64,000 nt of DNA. It comes from Nitrobacter sp039808345. GTDB lineage: Bacteria; Pseudomonadota; Alphaproteobacteria; Rhizobiales; Xanthobacteraceae. A program made the position numbers and the translations under genes. Numbering within the stretch: the stretch's first letter is position 1; the number at the start of each line of letters is the position of its first letter. Location of the stretch: positions 3,472,001 to 3,536,000 of the forward strand of contig NZ_CP181167.1 of assembly GCF_047824785.1 (NCBI RefSeq), given 5' to 3'. Below the pieces are notes generated by a model. It made no database searches. It saw only the letters and a program-made list of their open reading frames with translations, and was not told the origin of the DNA. Shown one piece after another: positions 9,302 to 18,353 of this stretch.

Positions 9302-9544
9302 ATGGGGGATGAACCGACCGAAGTGCCGCCCGCGGAACCTGGCCGTCCGACGGAGCCGCCTCGCGAGGACCCGCCCGGAAACCCCCAACCCGGGCCTGAC
9401 ATTCCACCGCCACAACACGAACCGGATACGCCCGTCCCTCCGCGGGAATTACCCGGCCAGATGCCCGATGAACTGCCGCCGCAGAGTCCTCCAACACCAC
9501 CCGCGCAACCTCCCGCCACCATGCAGGTGCGCCGCCAGGCGTGA
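9302..9544 (+). CDS. Proline-rich disordered small protein (80 aa), possible
   Basis: Starts MGDEPTEVPPAEPGRPTEPP and is over a third proline with many Glu and Gln, so almost certainly unstructured. No signal peptide, membrane segment or cysteine is seen. The argument for a real gene is a good ribosome site (GGAGAG, 9291-9296) 5 bases before the ATG; the argument against is the low-complexity composition that GC-rich non-coding DNA can mimic. No function is proposed. Confidence 0.4.
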   Translation: MGDEPTEVPPAEPGRPTEPPREDPPGNPQPGPDIPPPQHEPDTPVPPRELPGQMPDELPPQSPPTPPAQPPATMQVRRQA

Positions 9545-9725
9545 TGCAAAGGCGCGATCCATCCGGGGATCGGCGTGACCGCTACGAATGCCACCATGGT
9601 TTGATCCGCCGGCGCGAAAACGGATCGCTGCCACACTACAGCCTTATCGCTATCGATTGATCGGTTCCCCGCTCACTGACGGCAGGCTGGGCCTGCTGCC
9701 GAAATCTCTGTTGGAAGAAATAGTC

Positions 9726-11654
9726 ATGACGCATTTTCGCCTGCTCCTGCTCGCCACGTCGGCTCTCACTCTCTCGTCGCTGACGGTTACGCCCTCACAG
9801 GCGCAATCCGGGCCGGTCCAGTTCGCGCAGGCAACGCCTTCGACGGAGAACGGCGACAAGGACAAGCGGAAGGGACCGCCGAAAGCCGCACCCGGTGCTC
9901 CGGCAGCCACATCAGGCCCGCCCGCGGCACCGCCGCCTCATGCGCGACCCAGGGCGCCAGAGCCTCCGGCGACCACTCCGCCACGACCAGCCATACCCCC
10001 GACGGCCCCGCCGTCGCGGCCGACAACATTGCCGCAGCGGGCAACGCCTCCCGCGGCTCCAGGGACGCCTGGAGCCACGCCATCACCCCAGCCAGCCGCG
10101 CCTCCGGCTGCTCCGAAGCCGCCCGCGCCATCGACCGTGGCACCGCCCTCCACACCGAAGGGCGCGCCGCCGGCTGCCATGAAGCCCGCTCCGGCGACGC
10201 CTGCTCCAATCGCACCGCCACAAGCCACGCGACCCGCGACGCCACCCGCCGGCGCGGAGCCGAATGCCATGCGTCGCGACGAGCGGGGCCGTGGCAGATT
10301 CGAGCGCAACCGCGGTGAAACCGGTGGTCCCGGCGAGCCTCAGAAGGGCGCAGCGCCCGCACCGAAGACAACCCCGGCGACCGGATCGCCGTCCGACGCT
10401 TCAAAATCCGCGCCGGACGGAGCTCGGACATCGCCCCGCGCGACACCGGCCGCGCCGCCCGCGCCGGCGACCCCACCCGTGGCCGCTCCGGCCGCCCCCG
10501 CCGCCAGCCCCTCCCCCAATCCGAACGGGACCAAGGCCGGATCCGGGCCTCCTGCCCCCGCCAACCAGACCGCAAGGCCGGCAGGCGCGCCTGGCGCTCG
10601 CCAGACGCCGCCGACCGTCACGGCTCCCCTGCCGCCGCCACCGCCGGTCGCCGACAAGGTCGTGGCGCCCGGCGCCGCGCCACAGGGACCCCGCCGCATC
10701 GAGGATTTCCGTTCCAGGCGGCAGGAGACGCAGCAGGGTGGCCGCACCATCATCACCGAACCGGGTCGCGTGATCGTGCGTGATCCGAGCGGACAGTCGT
10801 TCATCCGGCACAACGAAAGCGATCGATTCCGTCGCGGGGCGCGGGATATCCGGCAGGAGCGCGTCGGTAACGACACACGCAACATTGTCGTGCGGCCGGA
10901 CGGCACGCAGATCATTACCGTCAACGATCGCGACGGCCGGATGATGCAACGAATCCGCCGTGATCCGCGCGGTCAGGAAATCGTGATCATCGACAACAGA
11001 CATCCCGGCCACGGCGGCCGGGGCGGTTCGCTCGCCGCAGGCGTCGCCGCCGGCATCGCGGCCGGCGCGATCGGCAGCTACTTCGTGTCGCTGCCGCCGC
11101 CGCATATCGGGATTCCGCCCAATCGTTACATCGTCGAAGCGGAAGGCGCGCCGCCTGAACTGATCTACGACACCCTGATGGCGCCGCCGGTGGAGTCGAT
11201 CCAGCGGTCTTATACGCTCGACGAAGTTCGTTACAGCCCGATGGTGCGCGCGCGGATGCCGAGCATCGATCTCGACACCATCAATTTCGAGACCGGATCG
11301 TGGGATATCTCCGATGATCAGGCCGCGAAACTGCAGGTGATCGCCGACGGCATCAACCGTGTCGTCTCGCGCAATCCGGGCGAGGTGTTCCTGATTGAAG
11401 GCCACACCGACGCGGTGGGCAACGACATCGACAACCTGTCGCTGTCGGATCGCCGGGCGCAATCGGCCGCGGAGCTGCTGACGCAGCAATTCCAGGTGCC
11501 GCCGGAGAATCTGGTGACGCAAGGCTATGGCGAGCAGAACCTTAAAATCCAGACCGACGGTCCCTCGCGGGAGAACCGGCGCGTCACGGCGCGGCGCATC
11601 ACGCCGCTCCTGAATGGCGGGCAGGCCGCAGGGTATCAACAGCCGCCCAACTGA
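9726..11654 (+). CDS. Proline/alanine-rich envelope protein with C-terminal OmpA domain
   Basis: A signal peptide (1-25, ends SQAQ) leads into about 330 residues of Pro/Ala-rich linker likely to span the periplasm. A charged stretch with RGGRTIITEPGRVIVRDPSG-like repeats follows, then a glycine/alanine hydrophobic patch (GGSLAAGVAAGIAAGAIGSY). The OmpA/MotB peptidoglycan-binding domain fills the last 120 residues: INFETGSWDISDDQ, then EGHTDAVGNDIDNLSLSDRR and GYGEQNLKIQTDGPSRENRR. Expected to tie the outer membrane or a complex to peptidoglycan. The start at 9726 is chosen because the signal peptide begins there; GGAAG is just upstream. A perfect hairpin terminator follows. Confidence 0.85.
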   Translation: MTHFRLLLLATSALTLSSLTVTPSQAQSGPVQFAQATPSTENGDKDKRKGPPKAAPGAPAATSGPPAAPPPHARPRAPEPPATTPPRPAIPPTAPPSRPTTLPQRATPPAAPGTPGATPSPQPAAPPAAPKPPAPSTVAPPSTPKGAPPAAMKPAPATPAPIAPPQATRPATPPAGAEPNAMRRDERGRGRFERNRGETGGPGEPQKGAAPAPKTTPATGSPSDASKSAPDGARTSPRATPAAPPAPATPPVAAPAAPAASPSPNPNGTKAGSGPPAPANQTARPAGAPGARQTPPTVTAPLPPPPPVADKVVAPGAAPQGPRRIEDFRSRRQETQQGGRTIITEPGRVIVRDPSGQSFIRHNESDRFRRGARDIRQERVGNDTRNIVVRPDGTQIITVNDRDGRMMQRIRRDPRGQEIVIIDNRHPGHGGRGGSLAAGVAAGIAAGAIGSYFVSLPPPHIGIPPNRYIVEAEGAPPELIYDTLMAPPVESIQRSYTLDEVRYSPMVRARMPSIDLDTINFETGSWDISDDQAAKLQVIADGINRVVSRNPGEVFLIEGHTDAVGNDIDNLSLSDRRAQSAAELLTQQFQVPPENLVTQGYGEQNLKIQTDGPSRENRRVTARRITPLLNGGQAAGYQQPPN

Positions 11655-11671
11655 CAGAGATCAGACGAAAT

Positions 11672-11703
11672 GAAGAAGGCCGGGAATATTCCCGGCCTTC
11701 TTC
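11672..11703. terminator. Bidirectional intrinsic terminator
   Basis: A perfect 32-base palindrome: GAAGAAGGCCGGGA mirrored by TCCCGGCCTTCTTC around ATAT. It lies between the convergent OmpA-type gene and argG, ending in TTC-rich sequence on both strands. The two genes end 18 bases and about 70 bases from it. Confidence 0.9.
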
Positions 11704-11771
11704 ATTATAACACAACATAACACAACCCCGCCGAAGCCTCGCTCCTCCATGACGGGGGATGATCCCGATTG

Positions 11772-13001
11772 TTACAGCCCCAGCTTCTTCTTGCGCTGGC
11801 CGAGCGTGCGCAAACGCAGCGCATTCAGCTTGATAAAGCCGGCCGCGTCGCGGTGATCATAGGCGACAGCGCCTTCCTCGAAGGTGACGAGATCCTGATC
11901 GTACAGTGAATACGTGCTGTCGCGACCGACCAGGATGACGTTGCCCTTGTAGAGTTTCAGCCGCACCTGTCCGGTGACATAACGCTGGCTCTGATCGATC
12001 GCGGCCTGCAACATCTCGCGCTCGGGCGAAAACCAGAAGCCGTTGTAAACCAGCTCGGCGTATTTCGGCATCAGTTCATCCTTCAGATGCGCCGCGCCGC
12101 GATCCAGCGTGATCTGCTCGATGCCGCGATGGGCGACGAGAAGGATGGTGCCGCCCGGCGTCTCGTACATGCCGCGCGACTTCATGCCGACGAAACGGTT
12201 CTCCACCAGGTCGAGCCGGCCGATGCCGTTGGCGCGGCCGAGTTCGTTCAACTTCGCGAGCAAGGCGGCGGGAGACAACCTGCTGCCGTCGATGGCGACG
12301 GCGTCACCCTGCTCGAAATCAATGGTGATGCAGGTCGGCTGGTCCGGGGCCGCCTCGGGGTCGATGGTGCGCGAATAGACGTAATCCGGCACTTCCTGCG
12401 CCGGGTCTTCCAGCACCTTGCCTTCGCTGGAGGCGTGCAGCAGATTGGCGTCCACGGAGAACGGCGCTTCGCCGCGCTTGTCCTTGGCGATCGGAATCTG
12501 ATGCTGTTCGGCGAACGCGATCAGTTGCTCGCGCGAACGCATATCCCATTCCCGCCACGGCGCGATGATGGTGATGTCGGGCTTGAGCGCGTAATAGCCA
12601 AGCTCGAACCGGACCTGATCGTTGCCCTTGCCGGTCGCGCCATGCGCGACCGCGTCGGCGCCGACCTTCTCCGCGATCTCGATCTGCTTCTTCGCGATCA
12701 GCGGCCGCGCGATCGAAGTGCCGAGCAGATACTGTCCCTCATAGACCGCATTGGCGCGGAACATCGGGAAGACATAATCGCGAACGAACTCCTCGCGTAA
12801 GTCCTCGATGAAGATGTTCTCGTCCTTGATTCCGAGCAACTGCGCCTTCCTGCGCGCGGGTTCGAGTTCCTCGCCCTGACCGAGATCCGCGGTGAAGGTC
12901 ACGACCTCGGCGCCGTAGGTGGTCTGCAACCATTTCAGGATAATCGAGGTATCGAGCCCGCCCGAATAGGCGAGCACGACCTTCTTCACCTTCTTGCTCA
13001 T
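11772..13001 (-). CDS. argG: Argininosuccinate synthase
   Basis: Condenses citrulline and aspartate with ATP in arginine synthesis. The N-terminal PP-loop is VVLAYSGGLDTSIILKWL. HGATGKGNDQVRFELGYYAL and PWREWDMRSREQLIAFAE are family signatures, and VGMKSRGMYETPGGTIL lies in the synthetase domain. It has 409 residues, as expected. The start at 13001 (MSKKVKKVVLAYSGG) is preferred over 13115, whose extra 38 residues are unrelated arginine-rich sequence. Convergent with the OmpA-type gene and terminated at the shared palindrome. Confidence 0.97.
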   Translation of the reverse strand: MSKKVKKVVLAYSGGLDTSIILKWLQTTYGAEVVTFTADLGQGEELEPARRKAQLLGIKDENIFIEDLREEFVRDYVFPMFRANAVYEGQYLLGTSIARPLIAKKQIEIAEKVGADAVAHGATGKGNDQVRFELGYYALKPDITIIAPWREWDMRSREQLIAFAEQHQIPIAKDKRGEAPFSVDANLLHASSEGKVLEDPAQEVPDYVYSRTIDPEAAPDQPTCITIDFEQGDAVAIDGSRLSPAALLAKLNELGRANGIGRLDLVENRFVGMKSRGMYETPGGTILLVAHRGIEQITLDRGAAHLKDELMPKYAELVYNGFWFSPEREMLQAAIDQSQRYVTGQVRLKLYKGNVILVGRDSTYSLYDQDLVTFEEGAVAYDHRDAAGFIKLNALRLRTLGQRKKKLGL

Positions 13002-13071
13002 GGAAATCCTGTGATGACGTGAATTCGGCGGGACTATAGGCGGAACCGGACTCCACGCAAGGTCCGAGCGC

Positions 13072-13866
13072 TCATACCGGCTTCTCCGGCGCGGGCACGG
13101 GCGCGGGGCCGACATCGCGGCCTCGCCATCGCTGTCGCAGGCGATAGCCCGGCCAGGCGAAGCGGGTCAACGCGGCATCGATCCCGGCGTCGCTCTTACG
13201 AGTTGACGGCCAGCGGTAGATGTAGCCGTGCACCAGCCAGATCACCAGAAACGCCACCAGGCCCGCCGTCGCCACGTCGGTGAAGAAATGACCGCCGAAG
13301 GCCATCCGCAGCACGCTGGTGACCGCGCCGAACGCGAGCGCACCCGCATAGGCCAACGGCCGCCACGCGGGCGGCGTCAGCGCCGCCGGAGCCAGCGTCC
13401 AGAACGCGGTCGCGCCCTCACCGGAGAAAAAAGAGCAATTCTTGCCGCACGCGCCGCGCGGGTCCCACCAGGGCATGAACTTCCACGGGCCGCTGAACTC
13501 CGTCACCATCACCGGCCGGGGCCGGCCCCAATAGGTCTTGAACGTCAGGTTGGTGAGAATTCCCGCGCTGAGCAGCATCGTGATCAGCAGAAACGCAACG
13601 GCCCGGCCCGACATCATCAACGGGCGATCCGGACGAAACATCTTGACCGCCAGCGCGACGATCGCGGGGACCGCGAAACCCCACGCCACCCACATCGCGG
13701 CATTGCGCGCGAACGAGGCGAGCGCATCGGACTTGAGCGGAAAAGTCCCGGTCGCGGAATCATAGAACAGCGCCGCGAGACGGAGATCGTATTCGGGATG
13801 GATCCCGAACACGGCCCCGATCACGAGGGCAAGTCCAAGCGCAATGAATAAGCCGGCGCGGTTCAT
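13072..13866 (-). CDS. PAP2-family membrane phosphatase
   Basis: A 264-residue protein with about six hydrophobic helices. The three PAP2 motifs are KTYWGRPRP (motif 1, KX6RP), FFSGEGATAFW (motif 2, replacing the usual PSGH), and LRMAFGGHFFTDV (motif 3 with catalytic His and Asp). Members dephosphorylate lipid phosphates such as lipid A or phosphatidylglycerophosphate on the periplasmic side; the substrate cannot be read from sequence. The C-terminus is basic and proline-rich. It starts about 110 bases before the next minus-strand gene. Confidence 0.85.
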   Translation of the reverse strand: MNRAGLFIALGLALVIGAVFGIHPEYDLRLAALFYDSATGTFPLKSDALASFARNAAMWVAWGFAVPAIVALAVKMFRPDRPLMMSGRAVAFLLITMLLSAGILTNLTFKTYWGRPRPVMVTEFSGPWKFMPWWDPRGACGKNCSFFSGEGATAFWTLAPAALTPPAWRPLAYAGALAFGAVTSVLRMAFGGHFFTDVATAGLVAFLVIWLVHGYIYRWPSTRKSDAGIDAALTRFAWPGYRLRQRWRGRDVGPAPVPAPEKPV

Positions 13867-13869
13867 GGA

Positions 13870-13918
13870 GCGCGGTTTATAGCGTTTTCGAGCGAAGTGG
13901 AAACCGGTTTTCGGATAA
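13870..13918 (-). repeat. Partial dispersed repeat, family A
   Basis: A fragment carrying TATAGCGTTTTCGAGCGAAG and GGAAACCGGTTTTCGGATAAGA, the conserved arm of family A/B repeats, directly upstream of the PAP2 start codon. Confidence 0.6.
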
Positions 13919-13972
13919 GATCGTGGTCGATGAAAAGTTTATGACTGCAGGCATGAAAAGGCCGAGGACGGC

Positions 13973-14449
13973 TCAGGTCCGCGACGGCGGATCGGGAGGC
14001 CGCGGACCGCGTGGAGCTTCACGCCAGGCGCCGGCATTGCGCCCGGCGATCAGCCAGTAAGTGAGGCCGGCGACGACGCCGGCTCCGGTCATGATTTCGA
14101 GGTGGCGGCGCACGATGCCATCAAAACGCATGGTCTCGGGATCGAACGGAACCAGGCCAAGATAGCAGGCCGCGCCGCAAATCGCGCCGCCAACGGCGTA
14201 GGCGAGTATGCCCCGGATCGACAAGGCTTCGGTGAGAAGGATCACGATCATCGCCGGCAGCAGCGCAAAGCCGCTCACGAAGATGAAGCCGAAGCCGAGA
14301 ACGACATCCAGCGTATCCGGGTCCGGCAGCGCGACGTCGAGATCGCTGAACTCGGGATACAGCAGCGCCACCACCACAATCGTCCCCGCAACGAAGCACG
14401 CCGCCAGGAGCCCGAACAGGATCGCGAACAGCCGGCCGATCATGGCCAT
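13973..14449 (-). CDS. Small integral membrane protein, unknown (158 aa)
   Basis: Not recognised. Four hydrophobic helices are visible (about residues 5-30, 48-70, 78-98 and 122-138), linked by acidic loops (PEFSDLDVALPDPDTLDV). A proline/arginine tail (EAPRGPRPPDPPSRT) likely lies in the cytoplasm. No cysteine pair or obvious catalytic motif. Starts at 14449 and 14443 are both possible; neither has a strong ribosome site. It ends about 100 bases before the PAP2 gene on the same strand. Confidence 0.65.
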   Translation of the reverse strand: MAMIGRLFAILFGLLAACFVAGTIVVVALLYPEFSDLDVALPDPDTLDVVLGFGFIFVSGFALLPAMIVILLTEALSIRGILAYAVGGAICGAACYLGLVPFDPETMRFDGIVRRHLEIMTGAGVVAGLTYWLIAGRNAGAWREAPRGPRPPDPPSRT

Positions 14450-14485
14450 GACTGCAATCCATCGGCGATGACGCCTCTCATGTCC

Positions 14486-15757
14486 TCAATCCGTCATCGC
14501 CATCGCGCGGAGAGCCTGACGCTCACGAGCGGACAGCTTCTCGGTCTCTGACTTGAGTTGTCCGCAGGCGGCCAGAATGTCGCGGCCGCGCGGCGTGCGC
14601 ACCGGAGAGGAGTAGCCCGCATTGAAAACGTATTCGGAAAATTTCTCGATCTGATCCCAGTCGGAGCATTCATAGCGGGTCCCCGGCCACGGATTGAATG
14701 GAATCAGATTGATCTTGGCGTGGACGCCCTTGAGCAGCTTCACCAGCCGCCTGGCGTCTTCGAGCGAATCGTTGACGCCCTTGAGCATCACGTATTCGAA
14801 TGTGATCCGTTTTGCGTTGGAGGCCGCCGGATAATCACGGCACGCCTGCATCAGTTCGGCGATCGGATATTTGCGGTTCAACGGCACCAGCTCATCGCGC
14901 AGTTCGTCACGCACCGCATGCAGCGAGATCGCCAGCATGACGCCGATCTCCTCACCGGCGCGAACGATGTTCGGAACCACACCCGACGTCGACAACGTGA
15001 TCCGACGCTTCGAGATGCCGATGCCTTCATTGTCGGCGACAATCAGAAGCCCATCGCGAACCGCGTCGAAATTGTAAAGCGGTTCACCCATCCCCATCAT
15101 CACGATGTTGGTGACAAGGCGGTTGCCATGCGGCGTCTCGCGGTCGGCCCAGTCGTTCAAGCGATCGCGCGCAACCATGATCTGGCCGACGATCTCGCCC
15201 GCCGTGAGATTGCGCACCAGGCGCTGGGTTCCGGTGTGGCAGAAGGAACAGTTCAGCGTGCAGCCGACCTGCGACGAGACGCACAGCGTGCCGCGGTCGG
15301 TCTCGGGAATGTAGACGCATTCGACTTCGTGCGGCTTTTCGAGATCGTCACCGCTCGGCAGCCGCAGCAGCCATTTACGTGTTCCATCGCTGGAAACCTG
15401 TTCGGCGACCACTTCGGGGCGATCGACCGTGACGTGCTTTTCGAGCTCGGCACGCATGTCTTTCGACACGCTGGTCATTTCGGCGAAGGTTTGGGCCCCG
15501 CGAACATACATCCAGTGCCAGAGCTGCTGCACCCGCATCCTGCGTTGCTCCCGCGGGATGCCGATCGCGGCGAGCCGCTCGGCGATCGCCGCGCGCGACA
15601 AGCCTATCAGCGAAGGCTTCGCCGGCGGCATGTAGGTTGCCAGCGCGACTTTCTCAAGGGGAGCGCCGCCATCAGCCATTTCGGACGCAGCCGTCCTGTT
15701 CGCCGCGACGGATGTCTCGGTCGATATGGTGCTCAGGTTGCCGGGCGTCTCAGTCAT
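14486..15757 (-). CDS. rlmN: 23S rRNA (adenine-2503-C2) methyltransferase, radical SAM
   Basis: Methylates A2503 of 23S rRNA and A37 of some tRNAs. Radical-SAM cysteines are in VGCTLNCSFCHTGTQRLVRN (CX3CX2C). VMMGMGEPLYNFDAV, SLHAVRDELRDELVPLNRKY and EYVMLKGVNDS are family blocks. The C-terminal GRDILAACGQL holds the methyl-carrying cysteine. The start is uncertain: MTETPGNLST (15757) is given; an in-frame start at 15805 would add 16 residues. The first 45 residues are not conserved, so exact placement matters little. Confidence 0.93.
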   Translation of the reverse strand: MTETPGNLSTISTETSVAANRTAASEMADGGAPLEKVALATYMPPAKPSLIGLSRAAIAERLAAIGIPREQRRMRVQQLWHWMYVRGAQTFAEMTSVSKDMRAELEKHVTVDRPEVVAEQVSSDGTRKWLLRLPSGDDLEKPHEVECVYIPETDRGTLCVSSQVGCTLNCSFCHTGTQRLVRNLTAGEIVGQIMVARDRLNDWADRETPHGNRLVTNIVMMGMGEPLYNFDAVRDGLLIVADNEGIGISKRRITLSTSGVVPNIVRAGEEIGVMLAISLHAVRDELRDELVPLNRKYPIAELMQACRDYPAASNAKRITFEYVMLKGVNDSLEDARRLVKLLKGVHAKINLIPFNPWPGTRYECSDWDQIEKFSEYVFNAGYSSPVRTPRGRDILAACGQLKSETEKLSARERQALRAMAMTD

Positions 15758-15830
15758 GCAGCATGACATAGGCTTTCCAGCGCCCGCTGAAAAGCCGGTA
15801 AACACGGCAAGGGCAGCGATGACGGGGGCT

Positions 15831-16048
15831 GATTCAACTGCGTTGAACCAGACTCAACCCCCTTCTTTCGACCGAGCACAATCCTGTTTCGAAAGCCGGT
15901 TTCCACTTTGCGCTGGCGCGGCCCTTCGGGTCGGGATCATATGCTAGAGTCTGTTTCAACTGCGTTGAACCAGACTCGTCGCTTATCTTTATGTTTGAGC
16001 ATGATCTTTTCCGAAAACCGGTTTCCACTTTTCGGGATCATGCTCTAG
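15831..16048. repeat. Cluster of family B repeats and TTCAACTGCGTTGAA palindromes
   Basis: Two copies of the TTCAACTGCGTTGAACCAGA unit (about 15833 and 15957) alternate with two family B palindromes. The first (about 15880-15945) is degenerate; the second (15996-16048) is near perfect, with ends TGAGCATGATC and GATCATGCTCTAG and core CCGAAAACCGGTTTCC. The right end overlaps the stop codon of the minus-strand gene at 16045. Confidence 0.8.
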
Positions 16049-16593
16049 CGCTTGCAATCCTGCGCGACCTTGTCCAGCGCCTGGGACAGTCCCTTGAGGG
16101 AAAACACGTCGGTGGTTTGCGTCCCCCTCGACGACACACCCTTGACGGTCGCTTCGGAGCCCTTGCGCATGGCATCGATCAGCCGATCCTCATCGGCGGC
16201 GTTCTTGATCCAGATGCCGTCGCCCTGGGTATACATCGCGTAGCTCGCGCCGCTGACCTCGACCGTAGCTTCCGAGCCGGGCTTGAGCGGATAGCCCATT
16301 GTGACTGATACTTCGTTCGTCACTTTCTCCGCCGGCCGGGTGGAAACGAAGGCGTAGGCCGTATCGCGCGGCCGATTCGGCGGATTGGTCTTTGAAGACG
16401 TCGGCTTGGAGAGAGCGAAACACACTTTCTTGCCATTCGGCGAAGCGGTGTAGGCGCCCCATGCGCCGAACTGTCCCATCAGCGTCGGCTCGGAACTGCC
16501 GGCTGTCGGTGCGCTGAATGCGGGAGCAAGGCCGAGCCCACCTGCGAGCAGACTTCCCACCAGAACTGTCAGCAATTGCCGCATAGACATCAT
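16045..16593 (-). CDS. Invasion-associated locus B (IalB) family exported protein
   Basis: A periplasmic protein of about 182 residues with a signal peptide (MMSMRQLLTVLVGSLLAGGL, cleavage near SAPTAG). Family features are FGAWGAYTA, a single KKVCFALS cysteine near 60 and a second near the C-terminus (AQDCKR), and MGYPLKPGSEATVEV. IalB homologues are widespread in Rhizobiales; their biochemical role is not settled, and 'invasion' is historical. ATG at 16593 has AAGGACGAG upstream. The stop TAG lies in the end of a dispersed repeat. Confidence 0.8.
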   Translation of the reverse strand: MMSMRQLLTVLVGSLLAGGLGLAPAFSAPTAGSSEPTLMGQFGAWGAYTASPNGKKVCFALSKPTSSKTNPPNRPRDTAYAFVSTRPAEKVTNEVSVTMGYPLKPGSEATVEVSGASYAMYTQGDGIWIKNAADEDRLIDAMRKGSEATVKGVSSRGTQTTDVFSLKGLSQALDKVAQDCKR

Positions 16594-16850
16594 CAAATCT
16601 CGTCCTTCATCATTTGTGCTGGAAGATGGCTTGACGTGCGCGGATCACACATCACCGGGAATAACTGGAAACGCCTGATTTGTGAAGGCGGCCCATCCTT
16701 GCGGCTCGCGGCACGATTCGCAAGTTCTCTTCCCGCATCGGCACACGATGACGCCGCGCACGATCGCGTGACGAAGTCATGCATCCATAGCGATCGCGAC
16801 AGGAGCCACGCCTTCATCATGAAGTTGAGGGTATCAGCAGCTTGATGCGC

Positions 16851-17231
16851 TTAGGCGGCTTCGTTCTCTATCCCGCGCTTTAATGCCGCGTGCGCGGCCT
16901 CGCGATGCTCCGGCGTGATATGCGCGGCGACGATCCTGATCGCCGTCGCGAGCACCGCGGCGTCGTCGGTGAAGCCGAGCACCGGCAGCATGTCGGGAAC
17001 GAAATCAAGCGGCAGGACGAAGTAGGCGATGGCGCCGAGCAGCGACGCCTGCACATGACGCGGCGTTTGCTTGTCGAATGCGCAGTAGTAGGCAGCCAAC
17101 AGATCTTCGGCGAAGGGCACGTGAGCAACGACGCGCTTCAGCTTGCTCCAGAACCGCCGGCGCACATTGTCGCGGTCCTGCGCCAGCCGATCGGCCGGCT
17201 CAAATCCCACGCTGTGTTTCGATGCCGCCAT
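16851..17231 (-). CDS. YkvA-like DUF1232 protein
   Basis: 126 residues. The DUF1232 core is LLGAIAYFVLPLDFVPDMLP followed by GFTDDAAVLATAIRIV, a hydrophobic helix pair with a conserved Asp; function unknown. The start at 17231 (MAASKHSVGFEP) is preferred to 17264 because GGGAACC lies just upstream. The C-terminal part (ITPEHREAAHAALKRGIENEA) is an amphipathic helix. Lies alone between the IalB gene and the pterin dehydratase, all on the minus strand. Confidence 0.8.
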   Translation of the reverse strand: MAASKHSVGFEPADRLAQDRDNVRRRFWSKLKRVVAHVPFAEDLLAAYYCAFDKQTPRHVQASLLGAIAYFVLPLDFVPDMLPVLGFTDDAAVLATAIRIVAAHITPEHREAAHAALKRGIENEAA

Positions 17232-17339
17232 CAAGGTTCCCGAACGTATGTCGCGGCTCGTCAATGCCGCCGCACCTACAAAGTGGGAGCTATGTTTCTC
17301 CGCTGCAAGATCACAGGAAAAATCACAGGATCGACTCGC

Positions 17340-17645
17340 TCAGATCCCGCCGCACTGTCCCGCGATCGCGTTCATCGCTTCCGCCAGCCTGATGTCGCGC
17401 TCGGTGACGCCGCCGGCATCGTGGGTCGCGAGCACGACCTCCACCGTCCTGTAGACATTGCGCCACTCCGGGTGGTGGTCATTCTTTTCGGCGACCAGCG
17501 CGACGCGGGCCATGAAGCCGAAAGCCTCGTTGAAGTCCCGGAACGTGAAAGTTCGCGTGATGGCCTCGCGACCGGCGACCGGCGACCAGCCCGGCAGTTC
17601 GTTGAGCGCTCTGCTTCGTGCTTCATCCGATAATCGCTCCACCAT
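17340..17645 (-). CDS. phhB: Pterin-4a-carbinolamine dehydratase
   Basis: Dehydrates 4a-hydroxytetrahydropterin to recycle the cofactor of aromatic amino-acid hydroxylases. It has 101 residues with the family motif EKNDHHPEWRNVYRTVEVVL, including the paired catalytic histidines, and LTTHDAGG-type ending (LATHDAGGVTERDIRLAEAM). GAAAGGAG lies just upstream of the ATG. No phenylalanine hydroxylase gene is adjacent, so the physiological partner is unclear. Confidence 0.92.
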   Translation of the reverse strand: MVERLSDEARSRALNELPGWSPVAGREAITRTFTFRDFNEAFGFMARVALVAEKNDHHPEWRNVYRTVEVVLATHDAGGVTERDIRLAEAMNAIAGQCGGI

Positions 17646-17985
17646 GTTTGTCTCCTTTCGCAGGTTGGGAACAGGCTATGGTCAGCCAGGTTCACATTGG
17701 CGTGTTTTAGGGGCGAAGCGGAGCCTGCCGACCCCGAAGAATCCCATGAAATGTTGCTTCCGGCCGGGATTGAGCATATAAGAGCTATTTACGATGTATC
17801 TTATAAACGGATGTTCCCGGTCCCCGCCCGGCGTTTCCGCACTGGTATGTGATATAACGCCTTGGCTAAGGCGTTTGTTGATATATACGGCCTATATCGA
17901 GAACGGGCATCGCGGAGCCGCGCTTACGCGAGGGTTTGCGCCGGTGTTCGTCGCGTTTCCTATCTGCCTTCGCGGAGTCTTCGAG
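17646..17985. promoter_or_regulatory. Intergenic leader of fdxA with a strong inverted repeat
   Basis: About 340 bases between divergent genes. AACGCCTT and AAGGCGTT (17856-17863 and 17868-17875) form a perfect 8-bp stem with a 4-base loop about 110 bases before the fdxA start. The following T-run is weak (GTTTGTTG), so it may be an operator or attenuator rather than a terminator. An AT-rich stretch (ATATAAGAGCTATT and ATCTTATAAA, 17775-17812) could hold promoters. Confidence 0.4.
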
Positions 17986-18324
17986 ATGACCTTCGTTGTC
18001 ACCGAAAATTGTATCAAGTGCAAATACATGGATTGTGTGGAGGTATGTCCGGTCGACTGCTTCTACGAAGGCGACAATATGCTCGTCATCAATCCCGACG
18101 AGTGCATCGACTGCGGCGTGTGCGAGCCTGAATGTCCGGCCGAGGCCATCAAGCCTGACTCCGAGCCGGACCTCGAAAACTGGCTCAAGCTGAACGCCGA
18201 ATATTCCGCGGCCTGGCCGAACATCACCATCAAGCGCGATGCTCCCGCCGACGCGAAAACGTTCGACGGCGTCGCCGGCAAGCTGGAGCAGTATTTTTCG
18301 GCGAATCCCGGTCAAGGCGACTGA
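17986..18324 (+). CDS. fdxA: Seven-iron (3Fe-4S/4Fe-4S) ferredoxin
   Basis: Cytoplasmic electron carrier of 112 residues. CIKCKYMDCVEVCPVDCFYE at the N-terminus and CIDCGVCEPECPAEAI supply the two clusters; the spacing of the first motif fits a 3Fe-4S plus 4Fe-4S ferredoxin of the FdxA type. The long C-terminal helix region (SEPDLENWLKLNAEYSAAWP) is typical. The start at 17986 is the family start; an upstream in-frame start at 17794 adds unrelated residues. A DUF488 gene follows after 29 bases. Confidence 0.93.
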   Translation: MTFVVTENCIKCKYMDCVEVCPVDCFYEGDNMLVINPDECIDCGVCEPECPAEAIKPDSEPDLENWLKLNAEYSAAWPNITIKRDAPADAKTFDGVAGKLEQYFSANPGQGD

Positions 18325-18353
18325 GCGATCCCATCGAAGCGGCAGAAACTCTG

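Noticed and set aside
12087..12800. 237-residue plus-strand frame
   Set aside because: Antisense to argG, whose identity is certain; composition (His/Arg/Asp-rich) is that of a shadow frame.
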